Assembly (NCBI RefSeq): GCF_004339745.1
Contig: NZ_SMGP01000001.1
Coordinates: 930,001 to 994,000 of the forward strand
Origin: Paraburkholderia sp. BL9I2N2
Lineage (GTDB): Bacteria > Pseudomonadota > Gammaproteobacteria > Burkholderiales > Burkholderiaceae
Length of the DNA stretch: 64,000 nt
Direction of reading: 5' to 3'
The number at the start of each line of letters is the position of its first letter. The first letter of the stretch is position 1. Shown piece after piece: positions 1 through 10,336 of this stretch. The position numbers were made by a program, and so were the translations under genes. The notes below the pieces were generated by a model. That model saw only the letters and a program-made list of their open reading frames with translations, was not told the origin of the DNA and searched no databases.

Positions 1-3000
1 ACGAGGCGCACGAGCGCAGCCTGAACATCGACTTCCTGCTCGGCTACCTGAAGGAAATCCTCGTCAAGCGCCCCGATCTGAAGCTGATCGTGACCTCGGC
101 GACGATCGACGCGGACCGTTTCGCGCGCCACTTCGGCAGCGAAGAAAAGCCCGCGCCGGTGATCGAGGTGAGCGGGCGGCTTTATCCGGTCGAGGTGCGC
201 TACCGGCCGGTCGCGGAAGACAGCCCCGCCGTGAAGGCCGCGGAAGGCAATGTGTCGTCCGCTCCGCGTGGCGACCGGCCGAAAAGCCAGCGCGAAACCG
301 ATCGCGATCTGATGGACGCGATCGTCGACGCCGTCGACGAACTCTGCCGCGAAGGCCCCGGCGACGTGCTCGTGTTCCTGCCCGGCGAGCGCGAAATCCG
401 CGACGCCGCCGAGGCGCTGCGCAAGCACCATCCGCCGCACACGGAAATCCTGCCGCTGTTCGCGCGTCTTTCCGCGGCCGAACAGGAGCGCGTGTTCCGC
501 ACCTCGAACGCGCGCCGGATCGTGCTGGCCACCAACGTCGCCGAAACCTCGCTGACGGTGCCGGGCATTCGCTACGTGGTCGATACCGGCCTCGCGCGCG
601 TAAAGCGCTACTCGTATCGCAACAAGGTCGAGCAGTTGCAGGTCGAATCGATTTCGCAGGCCGCCGCGAATCAGCGAGCCGGGCGTTGCGGCCGCGTCGC
701 CGATGGCATCTGCATTCGCCTGTACGAGGAAAGCGACTACCAGGGCCGCGTGCGTTTTACCGATCCGGAAATTCTGCGCTCGTCGCTGGCGTCGGTGATT
801 CTGCGCATGAAGTCGCTGCATCTGACGGCGATCGAGACCTTCCCGTTCATCGAGCCGCCGCCGGGCCGCGCGATCGCCGACGGCTATCAGCTGCTCAACG
901 AACTGGGCGCCGTCGACGACGACAACCAGCTCACGCCGCTCGGCCGCGAACTCGCACGCCTGCCGCTCGACCCGCGCGTCGGACGGATGATCCTGGCCGC
1001 GCGCGACCAGCAGGCGCTCAAGGAAGTGCTGATCATCGCGAGCGCCTTGTCCGTGCAGGATCCGCGCGACCGGCCGATCGAAGCGCAGGAGCAGGCCGAT
1101 CAGGCGCATCGCCGTTTCGCCGACGAGCGCTCCGAATTCCTGCAGTGGTTGAAAATCTGGAACTGGTTCGAAGAAGCGATCGCGCACAAGAAGTCGAACA
1201 AGCAGTTGCACGAGGAGTGCCGCAAGAACTTCCTGTCGCAACTGCGCCTGCGCGAATGGCGCGACGTGCACTCGCAACTGCTGACGGTGGTGCGCGAGCA
1301 CGGCTGGCGGTTGAACGAAGCGGAAGCGACTTTCGAGCAGATCCATCTTGCGCTGCTGACGGGCTTGCTCGGCAATATCGGTCTCAAGGCCGACGACGAG
1401 CCGTATTACCTCGGCGCGCGCGGCATCAAGTTCTATTTGTGGCCGGGCTCGGCGCTGGTGAAGAAAGCCGGCAAGTGGGCGATGGCCGCCGAACTAGTCG
1501 AGACGAGCCGCCTGTACGCGCGTTGCATCGCGAAGATCGAGCCGGAGTGGATCGAGAAGATCGGCGCGCATCTGTTGAAGAAGTCGCTTTCCGAGCCGCA
1601 TTGGGAAAAGCGCGCGGCGCAGGTCTCGGCGTTCGAACGCGCGGTGCTGTACGGGCTGCCGATCTATCACCGGCGGCGCGTGAGCTTCGGCAAACAGGAT
1701 CCGGCGCGCGCCCGCGAGCTGTTCATTCGCGGCGCGCTGGTGGAAGGCGAGTTCGATACGAAGCTCGCGTTCTTCGCTCACAACCGCAAGCTGCTCGCCG
1801 ATATCGAGCAGCTCGAACACAAGTCGCGCCGCCAGGACGTGCTGGTCGACGACGAGCTGATTTTTGCCTACTACGATCAGGCGCTGCCGAAGGGCATTTA
1901 CACCGGCGCGTCGTTCGAACGCTGGTATCGCGACGAGGTGAAAAAGAGCGGCCAGCCGGAAGACAAGCTGCGCCTGCTGTATCTGTCGCGTGATGATTTG
2001 ATGCGGCACGAAGCCGCCGGCGTGACCACCGATCTGTTCCCGAAGCGGATGACGATGGCGGGCGTCGAAATGGCGCTTACCTATCACTTCGAGCCGGGTT
2101 CGCCGCGCGACGGCGTGACGCTCGCGGTGCCGCTGTATGCGCTGAATCAGGTCGACGCGCGGCGCTGCGAATGGCTCGTGCCCGGCATGCTGAAAGAGAA
2201 GACGCAACTGCTCTTGAAGTCCTTGCCGCAGAAGCTGCGCCGTCATTGCGTGCCGCTGCCCGAGTACGCGGCGGGTTTCGTCGACCGGCATAGCGGTCCG
2301 CGTTTCGGGGCGGGCGGTTTGCTCGAGTCGCTGATCGCCGATATTCGCGAGCAGACCCAGGTCGCGATGAAGCAGTCGGACTTCAAGCTCGAGACCTTGC
2401 CGCCGCATCTGTTCATGAACTTCAAGGTCGTCGACGAGCATGGGCGTCAGCTAGCGATGGGCCGCAATCTGTCGCAACTGCGCGCCGAACTCGGCGGCCA
2501 GGCGCAGCAGCATTTCCAGAAGATCGCGTCGAGTGCGGCGGGCGCAGCGTTGGCGGACGCGGGCGGCGGCGGTGTCGCGACGCCGTCGCAAGCGTCCGGT
2601 GCGGCAGGTGGAGCCGCGCAGCGAGGCAAGGGCGCTGCCGCGTCAGGCCCGCAGACCGCGCCGCAAGCCGGCACTCAAGGCACGGCGCTGTATGAAAAGC
2701 TGACGACGTGGAACTTCGGCAAGCTCCCCGAGTTGCTCGAAATCCGCCGGGGCGGGCAGACGCTGTTTGGTTATCCGGCGCTGGTGGATCGCGGTACGCA
2801 CTGCGACGTCGAAGTGTTCGATTCACCGGACGAAGCCGCGCGGATTCATCGCGCGGGATTGCGCCGGCTGTTCGCGTTGCAGCTGAAGGAGCCGATCAAG
2901 TATCTGGAAAAGAATCTGCCGGGCTTGCGCGAAATGGCGATGCAGTTCATGCCGCGCGGCACGCAGGAAGAGTTGCGCGATCAATTGATCGACACCGCGC

Positions 3001-3539
3001 TCGACCGCGCCTGTCTGCAAGACCCGTTGCCCGACGACGACGCCAGTTTCCACACGCGCCGCGACGAAGGCCGTAGCCGCCTGACGTTACTGGCTCAGGA
3101 AATTGCCCGGCTGGTCGGGCAGATTCTGAGCGAATACGCGACGGTCGCGAAGAAGCTGGTGCAGGCGAAGTCGTTCACGGCGGCGCACGCCGATCTGCAG
3201 AACCAGCTCGACGGACTGATCGGCAAGCGCTTCGTGGTCGACACGCCATACGCGCAACTGGCGCATTTCCCGCGCTATCTGAAAGGGATCGCGCTGCGCA
3301 TCGACAAGCTGAAGGCGGACCCCGCGCGCGACGCGCGGCAGTTCGCCGAATTCCAGCCGCTGCTGCAGAACTATCAGCGCGCGGTGGCGCAACGCGGCGG
3401 CGTGCTCGATCCGCGCTTGTCGGAGTTCCGCTGGCTGCTGGAGGAGTTGCGGATCTCGCTGTTTGCGCAGGAGTTGCGTACACCGATGCCCGTTTCGGTG
3501 AAGCGGCTTTACAAGGTGTGGGAGTCGATGCAGCGCTGA
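1..3539 (+). CDS. hrpA: ATP-dependent RNA helicase HrpA (5' end cut off by window)
   Basis: DEAH-box RNA helicase of the HrpA/DHX family, which unwinds RNA or remodels ribosomes using ATP. The frame is already open at base 3 and begins inside the DEAH box (EAHERSLNIDFL), followed by the SAT motif (TSATIDAD), so Walker A and roughly the first 150-200 residues lie outside the window. About 1178 residues are visible. Helicase motif VI appears as QRAGRCGR near base 670, followed by the HA2/OB-fold region and the long C-terminal region typical of HrpA. A low-complexity Ala/Gly linker lies at about 2520-2680. The first ATG inside the window (base 90) is internal and is not the start. Stop is TGA at 3537-3539. 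Confidence 0.95.
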   Translation, partial: EAHERSLNIDFLLGYLKEILVKRPDLKLIVTSATIDADRFARHFGSEEKPAPVIEVSGRLYPVEVRYRPVAEDSPAVKAAEGNVSSAPRGDRPKSQRETDRDLMDAIVDAVDELCREGPGDVLVFLPGEREIRDAAEALRKHHPPHTEILPLFARLSAAEQERVFRTSNARRIVLATNVAETSLTVPGIRYVVDTGLARVKRYSYRNKVEQLQVESISQAAANQRAGRCGRVADGICIRLYEESDYQGRVRFTDPEILRSSLASVILRMKSLHLTAIETFPFIEPPPGRAIADGYQLLNELGAVDDDNQLTPLGRELARLPLDPRVGRMILAARDQQALKEVLIIASALSVQDPRDRPIEAQEQADQAHRRFADERSEFLQWLKIWNWFEEAIAHKKSNKQLHEECRKNFLSQLRLREWRDVHSQLLTVVREHGWRLNEAEATFEQIHLALLTGLLGNIGLKADDEPYYLGARGIKFYLWPGSALVKKAGKWAMAAELVETSRLYARCIAKIEPEWIEKIGAHLLKKSLSEPHWEKRAAQVSAFERAVLYGLPIYHRRRVSFGKQDPARARELFIRGALVEGEFDTKLAFFAHNRKLLADIEQLEHKSRRQDVLVDDELIFAYYDQALPKGIYTGASFERWYRDEVKKSGQPEDKLRLLYLSRDDLMRHEAAGVTTDLFPKRMTMAGVEMALTYHFEPGSPRDGVTLAVPLYALNQVDARRCEWLVPGMLKEKTQLLLKSLPQKLRRHCVPLPEYAAGFVDRHSGPRFGAGGLLESLIADIREQTQVAMKQSDFKLETLPPHLFMNFKVVDEHGRQLAMGRNLSQLRAELGGQAQQHFQKIASSAAGAALADAGGGGVATPSQASGAAGGAAQRGKGAAASGPQTAPQAGTQGTALYEKLTTWNFGKLPELLEIRRGGQTLFGYPALVDRGTHCDVEVFDSPDEAARIHRAGLRRLFALQLKEPIKYLEKNLPGLREMAMQFMPRGTQEELRDQLIDTALDRACLQDPLPDDDASFHTRRDEGRSRLTLLAQEIARLVGQILSEYATVAKKLVQAKSFTAAHADLQNQLDGLIGKRFVVDTPYAQLAHFPRYLKGIALRIDKLKADPARDARQFAEFQPLLQNYQRAVAQRGGVLDPRLSEFRWLLEELRISLFAQELRTPMPVSVKRLYKVWESMQR

Positions 3540-3626
3540 TCGACGTGGGGGGCGAGGGCGCGCTGTGCGCTGCCGCCTCATGCGGGTGGCTTCGGTTATG
3601 GCCCGGCTGCCTTTCGCGGCGCGGAT

Positions 3627-3671
3627 AAAAACGCGCGCGCCGCCATGCCTTGTGGGAATGACGGCGCGCGC
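3627..3671 (-). terminator. Hairpin terminator of the adhesin gene
   Basis: A 10-bp inverted repeat (GCGCGCGCCG at 3633-3642 and CGGCGCGCGC at 3662-3671) is followed, read on the minus strand, by a run of five T. It lies between the converging hrpA and adhesin genes. Confidence 0.6.
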
Positions 3672-3779
3672 AGAGTGGCGCGGGGCTCTTGTCGGTCCCG
3701 CGCTCGTCGCACCTGCAACGTCGATGGCCAGGCGGTTGCTCGTGACTCGGCTTGGCCCGGCCTGCCCTGCCAGTTCCGC

Positions 3780-6646
3780 CTACCAGTGCATGCCGGCGCC
3801 GATCGACGCGCCGAACTGGCCGCGCGAATCCGTGGTGCCTTGCAGCTTGTAGACCCACTTACCCGTTTCCGAAAGCTGCGATACGCCGATGGCCAACGCC
3901 GACTGGCCGGCGTACGTGCCGCCGGCCATTGCGACCATGCCGTGACCCGGCAGGACTGCCTGCGGCAGACCGGCCATTGCCATCGCGGATGCCGTGCCGC
4001 CGTAGCTGTCGCGACGGGCTGAGCGGATCTGGTCGTCCGTATAGCTGTTCGCCTGGCTCACTGCTCCGCTGACGCTTTGCTGCAACTGGTTGACGTTGAC
4101 GGCATCGGCGCCTTGCACGCCGGCTGCGACGTTGGTGATCTGGCGTTCCTGGCCCGCTGCGCCGACGGATACGCTGTTTGCCCGGTCCGCGATCGAGCCT
4201 TGGCCTAATGCGACGGAATTGTCAGCGCTGGCGTTTGCTGCTGCGCCGAGCGCGGTGGCGTTGGCGCCGCTGGCGACGGAGTTTGCGCCGAGTGACATGG
4301 CGTTTGCGCCGCTCGCCAGCGAATTTGCGCCGATGGCCGTAGCGTTGGTGCCGGTGGCCTGCGCGTTGGCGCCCGCGGCGACGGAGTGGGCGCCGGAGGA
4401 CACGGCGCCTTCGCTATCGCGGCTGCCTTCCGCGCTGAAGAACGGATTGGCGGTATTGACCACGACGTTGCTGACGGCGCTGTCGATGGCGGCGTTCAGT
4501 TGAGCGACGTTGACCGCGTCGGTTGCGTCCACGCCTGCCGCGACGTTGTGGATGACCGTGCCGCCGTTCGCCGCGTCGCCGCCGAGTGTGACGCTGTTCT
4601 TGTTGATGGTGCCGTCGGCGTTCTGGTCATACATGACCGCTCCGTCGAGCTTCGCGGCATTGGCGGCGCCCTGGTCGCTCACGGCTTTCAACTGCGCGAC
4701 GTTGACGGCGTCGGTGTCGGCGGTGCCGGCCGCGACGTTCGTGATCTGGCGTTCGTTGCCGGCGGAGCCGATCGAGACGGTATTCGCCCTGTCCGCGACC
4801 GAGCCTTGGCCGAGTGCGACGGAGTTGGCGGCTGCAGCGCTGGCTTGATATCCGAGCGCGGTCGAATTCGCGCCCGCCGCGCTGGCCAGGTAGCCGAGAG
4901 CGGTTGAACCGTCACCTTCAGCGATTGCGAAGCTGCCGACTGCCGTGCCGAAATTGCCGTTCGCCTGCGAACTCGTGCCGGCGGCAAATCCGGCTTGCCC
5001 CGCAGCGAGCGCTGAACTGCCGATGGCCACCGCGTTGCTACCGGTGGCCGACGCGTCGTCGGTGCCGTCGTTGAGTCCGTTCGCCTTGAAATAGCGCGAG
5101 GCGTTCGCGCTGGCGGCTTGCAACTGACTGAGATTGACGGCGTCGGTCGCGTTGGTGCCGGCTGCGACATTCGTGATCTGCCGTTCCTGCCCCGCCGAGC
5201 CTACCGACACCGTGTTCACGCGGTCGGCCACCGAATTCTGGCCGAGGGCCACGGAGCCATCCGAACTCGCGGTGGCCATGTAGCCGAGCGCGACGCTCCC
5301 GACGCCCGTCACGCTCGAATACGCACCGACCGTCGTGGCGCCGACGCTGCTGGCAACGGACGAGCCGCCAATCGAGGTTGAGCCCGGTGCGTTGGCCGCA
5401 GCGCTCGCGCCTAGCGCTGTAGAACCGACGCTGCGGGCAGCGGCGTTCGAGCCGAGTGCGACCGCATCGGCACCGGTCGCGCTTGCGCCTACGCCAGCCG
5501 CGACCGCATGTGTGCCGCTTGCCACGGCATCGTCAGAACCGTCGGCGACGCCATCGGCCTTGAAGTAGTGCTGGGTGCCGCTCTGCGCAATGGTGTCGAC
5601 CTTGCCATCGACCGCACGCAACTGGCTCACGTTGACCGCATCGGTCGCCGCCGCGCCCGCTGCCACGTTCGTCAGACGGCGCTCCTGGTTCACTGAACCG
5701 AGCGACACTTCGCCCGCCGGGGTGGGCCCCGCGATCGCCGTTGCGCCCGATCCAACCGGTGCAAAAGCTGTCTGGGACAGGTCCGCTGCGGTGGAGGAAT
5801 TCGCGCCCAATGCGACGCTGTTGGCCGAGGTGGCAGCCGCATTGTTGCCGAGCGCCACAGCGCCCGCCGCGCCGGCCGTTGCCGCGTAGCCAAGAGCAGT
5901 GGCATTGACGCCGGTCGCCTGCGCGATTCCGCCGAATGCCAGCGCCCCCACCTCGCTGGCAGCGGGCCTGATTGCCGATCGCGATACTGTAGTCGGCCGC
6001 CGCCAGAGCTGAATCGCCGCCAGCGAAAGAGCCCGTGCCGCCTGCGGCAGACTGATGACCGATCGCGGCAGCATTCGTACCGGCCGCTTTCGCTTGCGCG
6101 CCTGCGGCCACTGAGTTGTCGCCCTTCGCATAGGAACTGACGCCAATCGCGGTCGAGCTATTGCCCAGCGCGCTCGCTTGCACGCCCGTTGCAATCGAGC
6201 CGTATTTTTGCGCGGTCGATTGCACGCCCGTCGCAATCGAAAACGTGCCTGACGCCATTGCCTGAAAGCCCGTCGCAATGGCGCCATCGCTGAGCGCGCC
6301 TGATTGCTTGCCCAACGCCATGGAATACAGGCCTACCGCGTTCGCTTGCATGCCGAGCGCAATTGAATAGGGGCCCGCCGCTTGTGCCGCGATGCCTGCT
6401 GCAATCGAACCAACGCCCGTGGCGAGCGCATCCGCGTCCAAGCCGGGATTAACCGGGGCTCCCGCAAAAAAATACGGTGGCGTGTGCCACCGACACCCCC
6501 CAGGACAATGCCGCCAGAACCAGTACCGCTTGGGCGATGGCTTTCTTGCGAGTCGTCGTGCGCTTTGCCGTTGATCTTGCCGTTGTCGGCGATGCCAGCC
6601 AGGTTTCCGGCGTTTCACACCAAACCAATGGGTTATTGCTTTTCAT
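3780..6646 (-). pseudogene. Trimeric autotransporter adhesin (YadA/Hia type), two +1 frameshifts as written
   Basis: Type Vc secreted surface adhesin. The start ATG at 6646 (MKSNNPLVW) opens an extended signal peptide ending in VSVAHA. The head has many YadA-like repeats (SIALG, SVALGQGS) and four neck motifs (ERQITNVAAG...DAVNVSQL). The last ~95 residues form the YadA anchor ending in GAGMHW, with an aromatic C-terminus. The reading frame changes twice. At a 7-base T run (forward A at 6466-6472), right after the signal peptide, and at a CCC (forward GGG at 5964-5966), removal of one base restores continuous sequence (ATVFFAGAPV and IGNQAAASEVG). With both corrections the product is about 954 residues. 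It could be a decayed gene, a phase-variable gene or two sequencing errors. The family assignment is secure. Confidence 0.88.
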
Positions 6647-7245
6647 TGTTTTAGAAACTCCGCGGTATTGCGTGCGTGGACGGTGCATGAGCGCGGGTAA
6701 GCCGGCAAGGATTTCATCGCCCTGATAAATTGCGCAAAAATGAAAGTCGGCAGCCTTTGGTTTAGCTGCGTTAGCGCCTTGGCGGTCTTTTTTTGCTCGT
6801 GCGAAACACCCGCGTCATGCCCGTTCACCCACAAGATTGATAGGTGGGCGATGAGGCGGCAGGATTGTCCGATCTGGCGGCGGGACGGGGATATCAGTTA
6901 AATCTGCAGCGAGTGTGGAAAAATCATTTTATGTGGGCGTGTCTTAGTTTGCAGGAGCGTAAATAGAATTAAATAAAGAACATTCGCAGTTTTTTTTGAA
7001 AATTATTCATTTAATTTGAATGTGTTCTTGTATCTATGAGCTCTCAGTGAGATTCGACATGTCAAGCGTGATACATATCGCCGGCGTTTCAAAAAGAGGT
7101 GATCGCACGTTGCCCCCGCGGCTCGCCATCCAGCCGCCACGGCCCATCGTGTCCCTCATTTCTCCTGCCCCGCAGACCGATCTGCGTCAACCGCTGGCCC
7201 CGGCAAACGTTCTACAATGATGGTTGTTCTCCGAAGTGAGTTTTC
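6647..7245. other. Intergenic region between divergent adhesin and beta-propeller genes
   Basis: About 600 bp without a convincing gene. The part at 6900-7040 is markedly AT-rich for this genome, with A/T runs, and probably carries the adhesin promoter. On the minus strand a GGAG sits 11 bases before the adhesin ATG. No good -35/-10 pair could be assigned. The rest shows nothing recognisable. Confidence 0.5.
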
Positions 7246-8265
7246 ATGCGTAAATTTTTTCTTCCCGGCTTGACTGCCACGGTCGCTGCGGGCGCGCTGC
7301 TGGTCGCCGCCACAGGCTTTTTTTCTCCGGCGGCCCACGCCAACAACGTGATCGTGCTCAATTCCGGCGAAGCCACGCTGAGCCTGATCGACGAGGCGAC
7401 CCGCCAGGTCGTCGGCACGGTGCCCACGGGCAAGGAACCGCACCACCTGATGGCCACGCCGGACAATTCGTCGTTGATCGTCGCGAATTCGGTGTCGAAC
7501 AATCTGATGTTCGTCGACCCGAAAACGGGGCAGGTGCAGCGCTGGGTCGAGAACATCGAAGATCCGTACCAGATCGGCTTTTCGCCTGACCGCAAATGGC
7601 TGGTTACCACCGGCCTGCGTCTGGACCGTCTGGACATCTATCACTACGACGGCCAGAAGAACCAGATGACGCTGGCCTCGCGCTTGCCGCTCGCGGTCAT
7701 GCCGAGCCACATGGCGTTCACGAACGACAGCAAGACGGTATTCGTCACGCTGCAGGTGTCGGGCGAACTGGCCGCGATCGACCTGGCCACGCAAACCGTC
7801 AAGTGGAAGATGAAGGTCGGCAAGGTGCCGGCGGGCCTGTGGATGACGCCGGGCGAGAAATACCTGCTGGTCGGCATGACCGGCGCGGACTACGTCGCGG
7901 TGGTCGACTGGCGCAACCAGAAGATCGTCAAGACGATCCACACCGGCAACGGCGCGCACAACTTCCGTTCGCTGGCCGACGGCAAGCACGTCGCGGTGTC
8001 GAACCGCGTGGCGAGCACGATCAGCATCATCGACGAGGACACGCTCACCAACGTCGGCGACATCACCGGTTTGATGCCGGGACCGGACGACATGGAACTT
8101 TCCGCCGACAAACGCTATCTGTGGGTTACGTTCCGCTTCGCGAAGCACGTCGGCATCATCGACCTGACAACGCGTAAGCTGATCCAGACGATCGCTGTCG
8201 GCCGTTCGCCGCACGGCATCTATTTCTTCAATCGCGCGCCGGTCACGGCGCCGAACGGCGCTTGA
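7246..8265 (+). CDS. YncE/YVTN-family beta-propeller protein, periplasmic
   Basis: 339 residues. An N-terminal signal peptide (hydrophobic 7-27, AHA cleavage after residue 32) sends it to the periplasm. The mature part is a series of ~40-residue beta-propeller blades with the YVTN-type pattern (xxVIVLNSGEATLSLID, TGKEPHHLMATPDNSSLIVANS, GRSPHGIYFF), as in YncE and surface-layer-like propellers. The family's function is poorly known; such proteins often bind DNA, metals or redox partners. A membrane fatty acid hydroxylase gene starts 59 bp downstream on the same strand, so the two may be co-transcribed. No quinoprotein active-site residues were identified. Confidence 0.85.
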   Translation: MRKFFLPGLTATVAAGALLVAATGFFSPAAHANNVIVLNSGEATLSLIDEATRQVVGTVPTGKEPHHLMATPDNSSLIVANSVSNNLMFVDPKTGQVQRWVENIEDPYQIGFSPDRKWLVTTGLRLDRLDIYHYDGQKNQMTLASRLPLAVMPSHMAFTNDSKTVFVTLQVSGELAAIDLATQTVKWKMKVGKVPAGLWMTPGEKYLLVGMTGADYVAVVDWRNQKIVKTIHTGNGAHNFRSLADGKHVAVSNRVASTISIIDEDTLTNVGDITGLMPGPDDMELSADKRYLWVTFRFAKHVGIIDLTTRKLIQTIAVGRSPHGIYFFNRAPVTAPNGA

Positions 8266-8324
8266 TGCAGGGGCCCATGCCGCACCACGCGAACCGTCAC
8301 GGATGAAGTAACCAGACCAGCACC

Positions 8325-9323
8325 ATGTTCCATCTGATTTTTTCTTCCCTCGATAACTTCGTCTCCGCCGTGCAGACGTTGTTGTACGTCGACGTGGTGC
8401 AGCCGCTGCTGTTCCGCTTCGATCTGATGGATTACGACGAAGACACCTACGACAGCCTGTACTGGGTGATCGTGGGCGTCGTCGAAGTGCTGGCCATGTA
8501 CGCGGTTCTGCGCCCGCTCGAAGCGCTGCGTCCGGTAGAGAAGTGGGAGACCCGCAAGGCGGTGCGCGTCGACGTGATCTACACGTGGATCGCCAAGCTC
8601 GGCATTCTGAACCTGTTCTTTTTCTTCGCGCTCCAGCCATTCTTCGACACCGTGCAGGCGTGGCTGCGACTGCACAACATTTCGAATATCGAGTTCGACA
8701 ATCTGTGGCCGGGCGTGACCACGCAGCCGCTCGTCACGTTCGTGATGTATCTGCTGGTGCTCGATTTCGCCGGTTACTGGTATCACCGCTGGGAACATCG
8801 GATCGGCGTGTGGTGGGAACTGCACGCGGTGCATCACAGCCAGCAGCAGATGTCGCTCTGGTCCGACGACCGCAACCATCTGCTCGACGATCTGCTGCAA
8901 GCCTCGTTCTTCGCGGTGATCGCGCTGGTGATCGGCGTGCCGCCGTCGCAGTTCGTCGTGCTGGTCGCCATCACGAATCTCGCGCAGAGTGTCCAGCACG
9001 CGAACATCCGCCTGTACTTCGGCTGGCTGGGCGAGCGCCTGCTGGTCAGTCCGACCTTCCATCGCCGTCACCACGCCATTGGTTATGGCCACGAAGGGCT
9101 GAAATACGGTTGCAACTTCGGCGTGCTGTTTCCGTGGTGGGACATGCTGTTTCGCAGCGTGTCCTGGAGCCGGGAAATGGAGCCGACCGGCATCAGCGAT
9201 CAACTCGAAGGCCGCCGTTACGGCGACGGTTTCTGGGCGCAGCACTGGCTTGCTTTCGTGCGTATCGCCGGGCGTCTTTCGCCGAAACGCCGCACCGAAA
9301 GCAACGACGCCGCCGCCGTTTGA
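8325..9323 (+). CDS. Sterol desaturase / fatty acid hydroxylase family membrane protein
   Basis: 332-residue integral membrane di-iron oxygenase. The histidine clusters that bind the two irons are all present: H154-x3-H158, H167-x2-H170-H171 and H247-x2-H250-H251. Hydrophobic segments lie at about 44-62, 88-107, 136-153 and 192-222. Family members (ERG3, fatty acid 2-hydroxylase, carotene hydroxylase) use O2 to hydroxylate or desaturate lipids. The substrate here cannot be read from sequence, but a fatty acyl chain or hopanoid lipid is plausible in this group of bacteria. It follows the beta-propeller gene by 59 bp. Confidence 0.88.
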   Translation: MFHLIFSSLDNFVSAVQTLLYVDVVQPLLFRFDLMDYDEDTYDSLYWVIVGVVEVLAMYAVLRPLEALRPVEKWETRKAVRVDVIYTWIAKLGILNLFFFFALQPFFDTVQAWLRLHNISNIEFDNLWPGVTTQPLVTFVMYLLVLDFAGYWYHRWEHRIGVWWELHAVHHSQQQMSLWSDDRNHLLDDLLQASFFAVIALVIGVPPSQFVVLVAITNLAQSVQHANIRLYFGWLGERLLVSPTFHRRHHAIGYGHEGLKYGCNFGVLFPWWDMLFRSVSWSREMEPTGISDQLEGRRYGDGFWAQHWLAFVRIAGRLSPKRRTESNDAAAV

Positions 9324-9470
9324 GCGCGCTTCCTCCCACGCCGCCGGTTTCCCCGGCGCCGCGTCACGTGGTTTATCCTGTTCACGTTTGCGATCCTTCG
9401 CCGGGCTGCCCGGCGGGTTTGTCGCGCGCTTCACTCCATTCCATCGTTTCGCTCACCGGCACTGGCTCGC

Positions 9471-10304
9471 ATGAATGATCTGTTGCGCTCGTTCGGGCGC
9501 GCGCTCACAAGCGCGCTCCACCCGCGCATGCTCTGGCTGACCTTCATGCCGTTTCTCGCGGCAACGGTCGGGTGGGGCGTGATCCTGTGGTTTTCCTGGC
9601 AGACGCTGATCGGTGCGACCCGCAGCTGGCTCGAGGGCTGGTCGTTCACGCTCACGCTTTATCATCTGTTCGACTGGCTCGGTTTTTCAGCGCTGCATGC
9701 GGCGATCGCGCCGTTTATGGTGATCGCGATGACGATTCCGCTGATCGTCGTCACGGTGCTGCTGCTGATCGCCACGCTGTCGATGCCCGCGGTGATCCGC
9801 TTCCTGTCGGCACGGCAATTCCCGAGCCTGGAAATGCGCCGCGGCGGAACGTGGTACGGTAGTCTCGGACAGGCGTTGTGGACTACGCTGGTGTGTCTGG
9901 TGCTGCTGATCGTCACGTTGCCGCTCTGGCTCGTGCCGCCGTTCTTCGCGCTGATTCCGCCGCTGCTGTGGGGCTGGCTGACGTATCGTGTGATGAGCTA
10001 CGACGCGCTCGCGCTGCATGCCACGCGTGACGAGCGGCGCGTGCTGGTGCGGCGTTTCCGTTTGCCGTTGCTGTTGATCGGCATCGCGAGCGGCTTGCTG
10101 GGTTCGCTGCCGACGCTGTTGTGGGCGTCGTCGGTCTGGCTGATCGTGCTGTTCCCGGTGGTCACGGCCGTGACGATCTGGATCTATGCGTTCATCCTCG
10201 TGTTCTCGGCGTTATGGTTCGGCTACTACTGTTTGCGCGCGCTGCAACGCATGCGCGCGGATGAGCACGGCGGCGTGCGGCACGCGGCGCCGGTTCCCTA
10301 CTGA
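9471..10304 (+). CDS. EI24 domain-containing (CysZ-like) membrane protein
   Basis: 277-residue inner-membrane protein with several hydrophobic segments (about 20-42, 58-105, 135-170, 196-250) and the layout of the EI24/CysZ family: an N-terminal amphipathic stretch starting LLRSFGRALTSALHPRMLW, then long TM hairpins. CysZ is a sulfate transporter, but most beta-proteobacterial EI24 proteins are uncharacterised, so transport is only an inference. Starts at the ATG at 9471 and ends 32 bp before the next gene, with which it probably forms an operon. Confidence 0.82.
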   Translation: MNDLLRSFGRALTSALHPRMLWLTFMPFLAATVGWGVILWFSWQTLIGATRSWLEGWSFTLTLYHLFDWLGFSALHAAIAPFMVIAMTIPLIVVTVLLLIATLSMPAVIRFLSARQFPSLEMRRGGTWYGSLGQALWTTLVCLVLLIVTLPLWLVPPFFALIPPLLWGWLTYRVMSYDALALHATRDERRVLVRRFRLPLLLIGIASGLLGSLPTLLWASSVWLIVLFPVVTAVTIWIYAFILVFSALWFGYYCLRALQRMRADEHGGVRHAAPVPY

Positions 10305-10336
10305 TGAATTACTGACTAAGCGAAAAAGAGGCGGCA

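Noticed and set aside
686..1993. 435-residue plus-strand frame inside hrpA
   Set aside because: Out-of-frame Arg/Ala-rich shadow; hrpA frame covers the region with helicase motifs.
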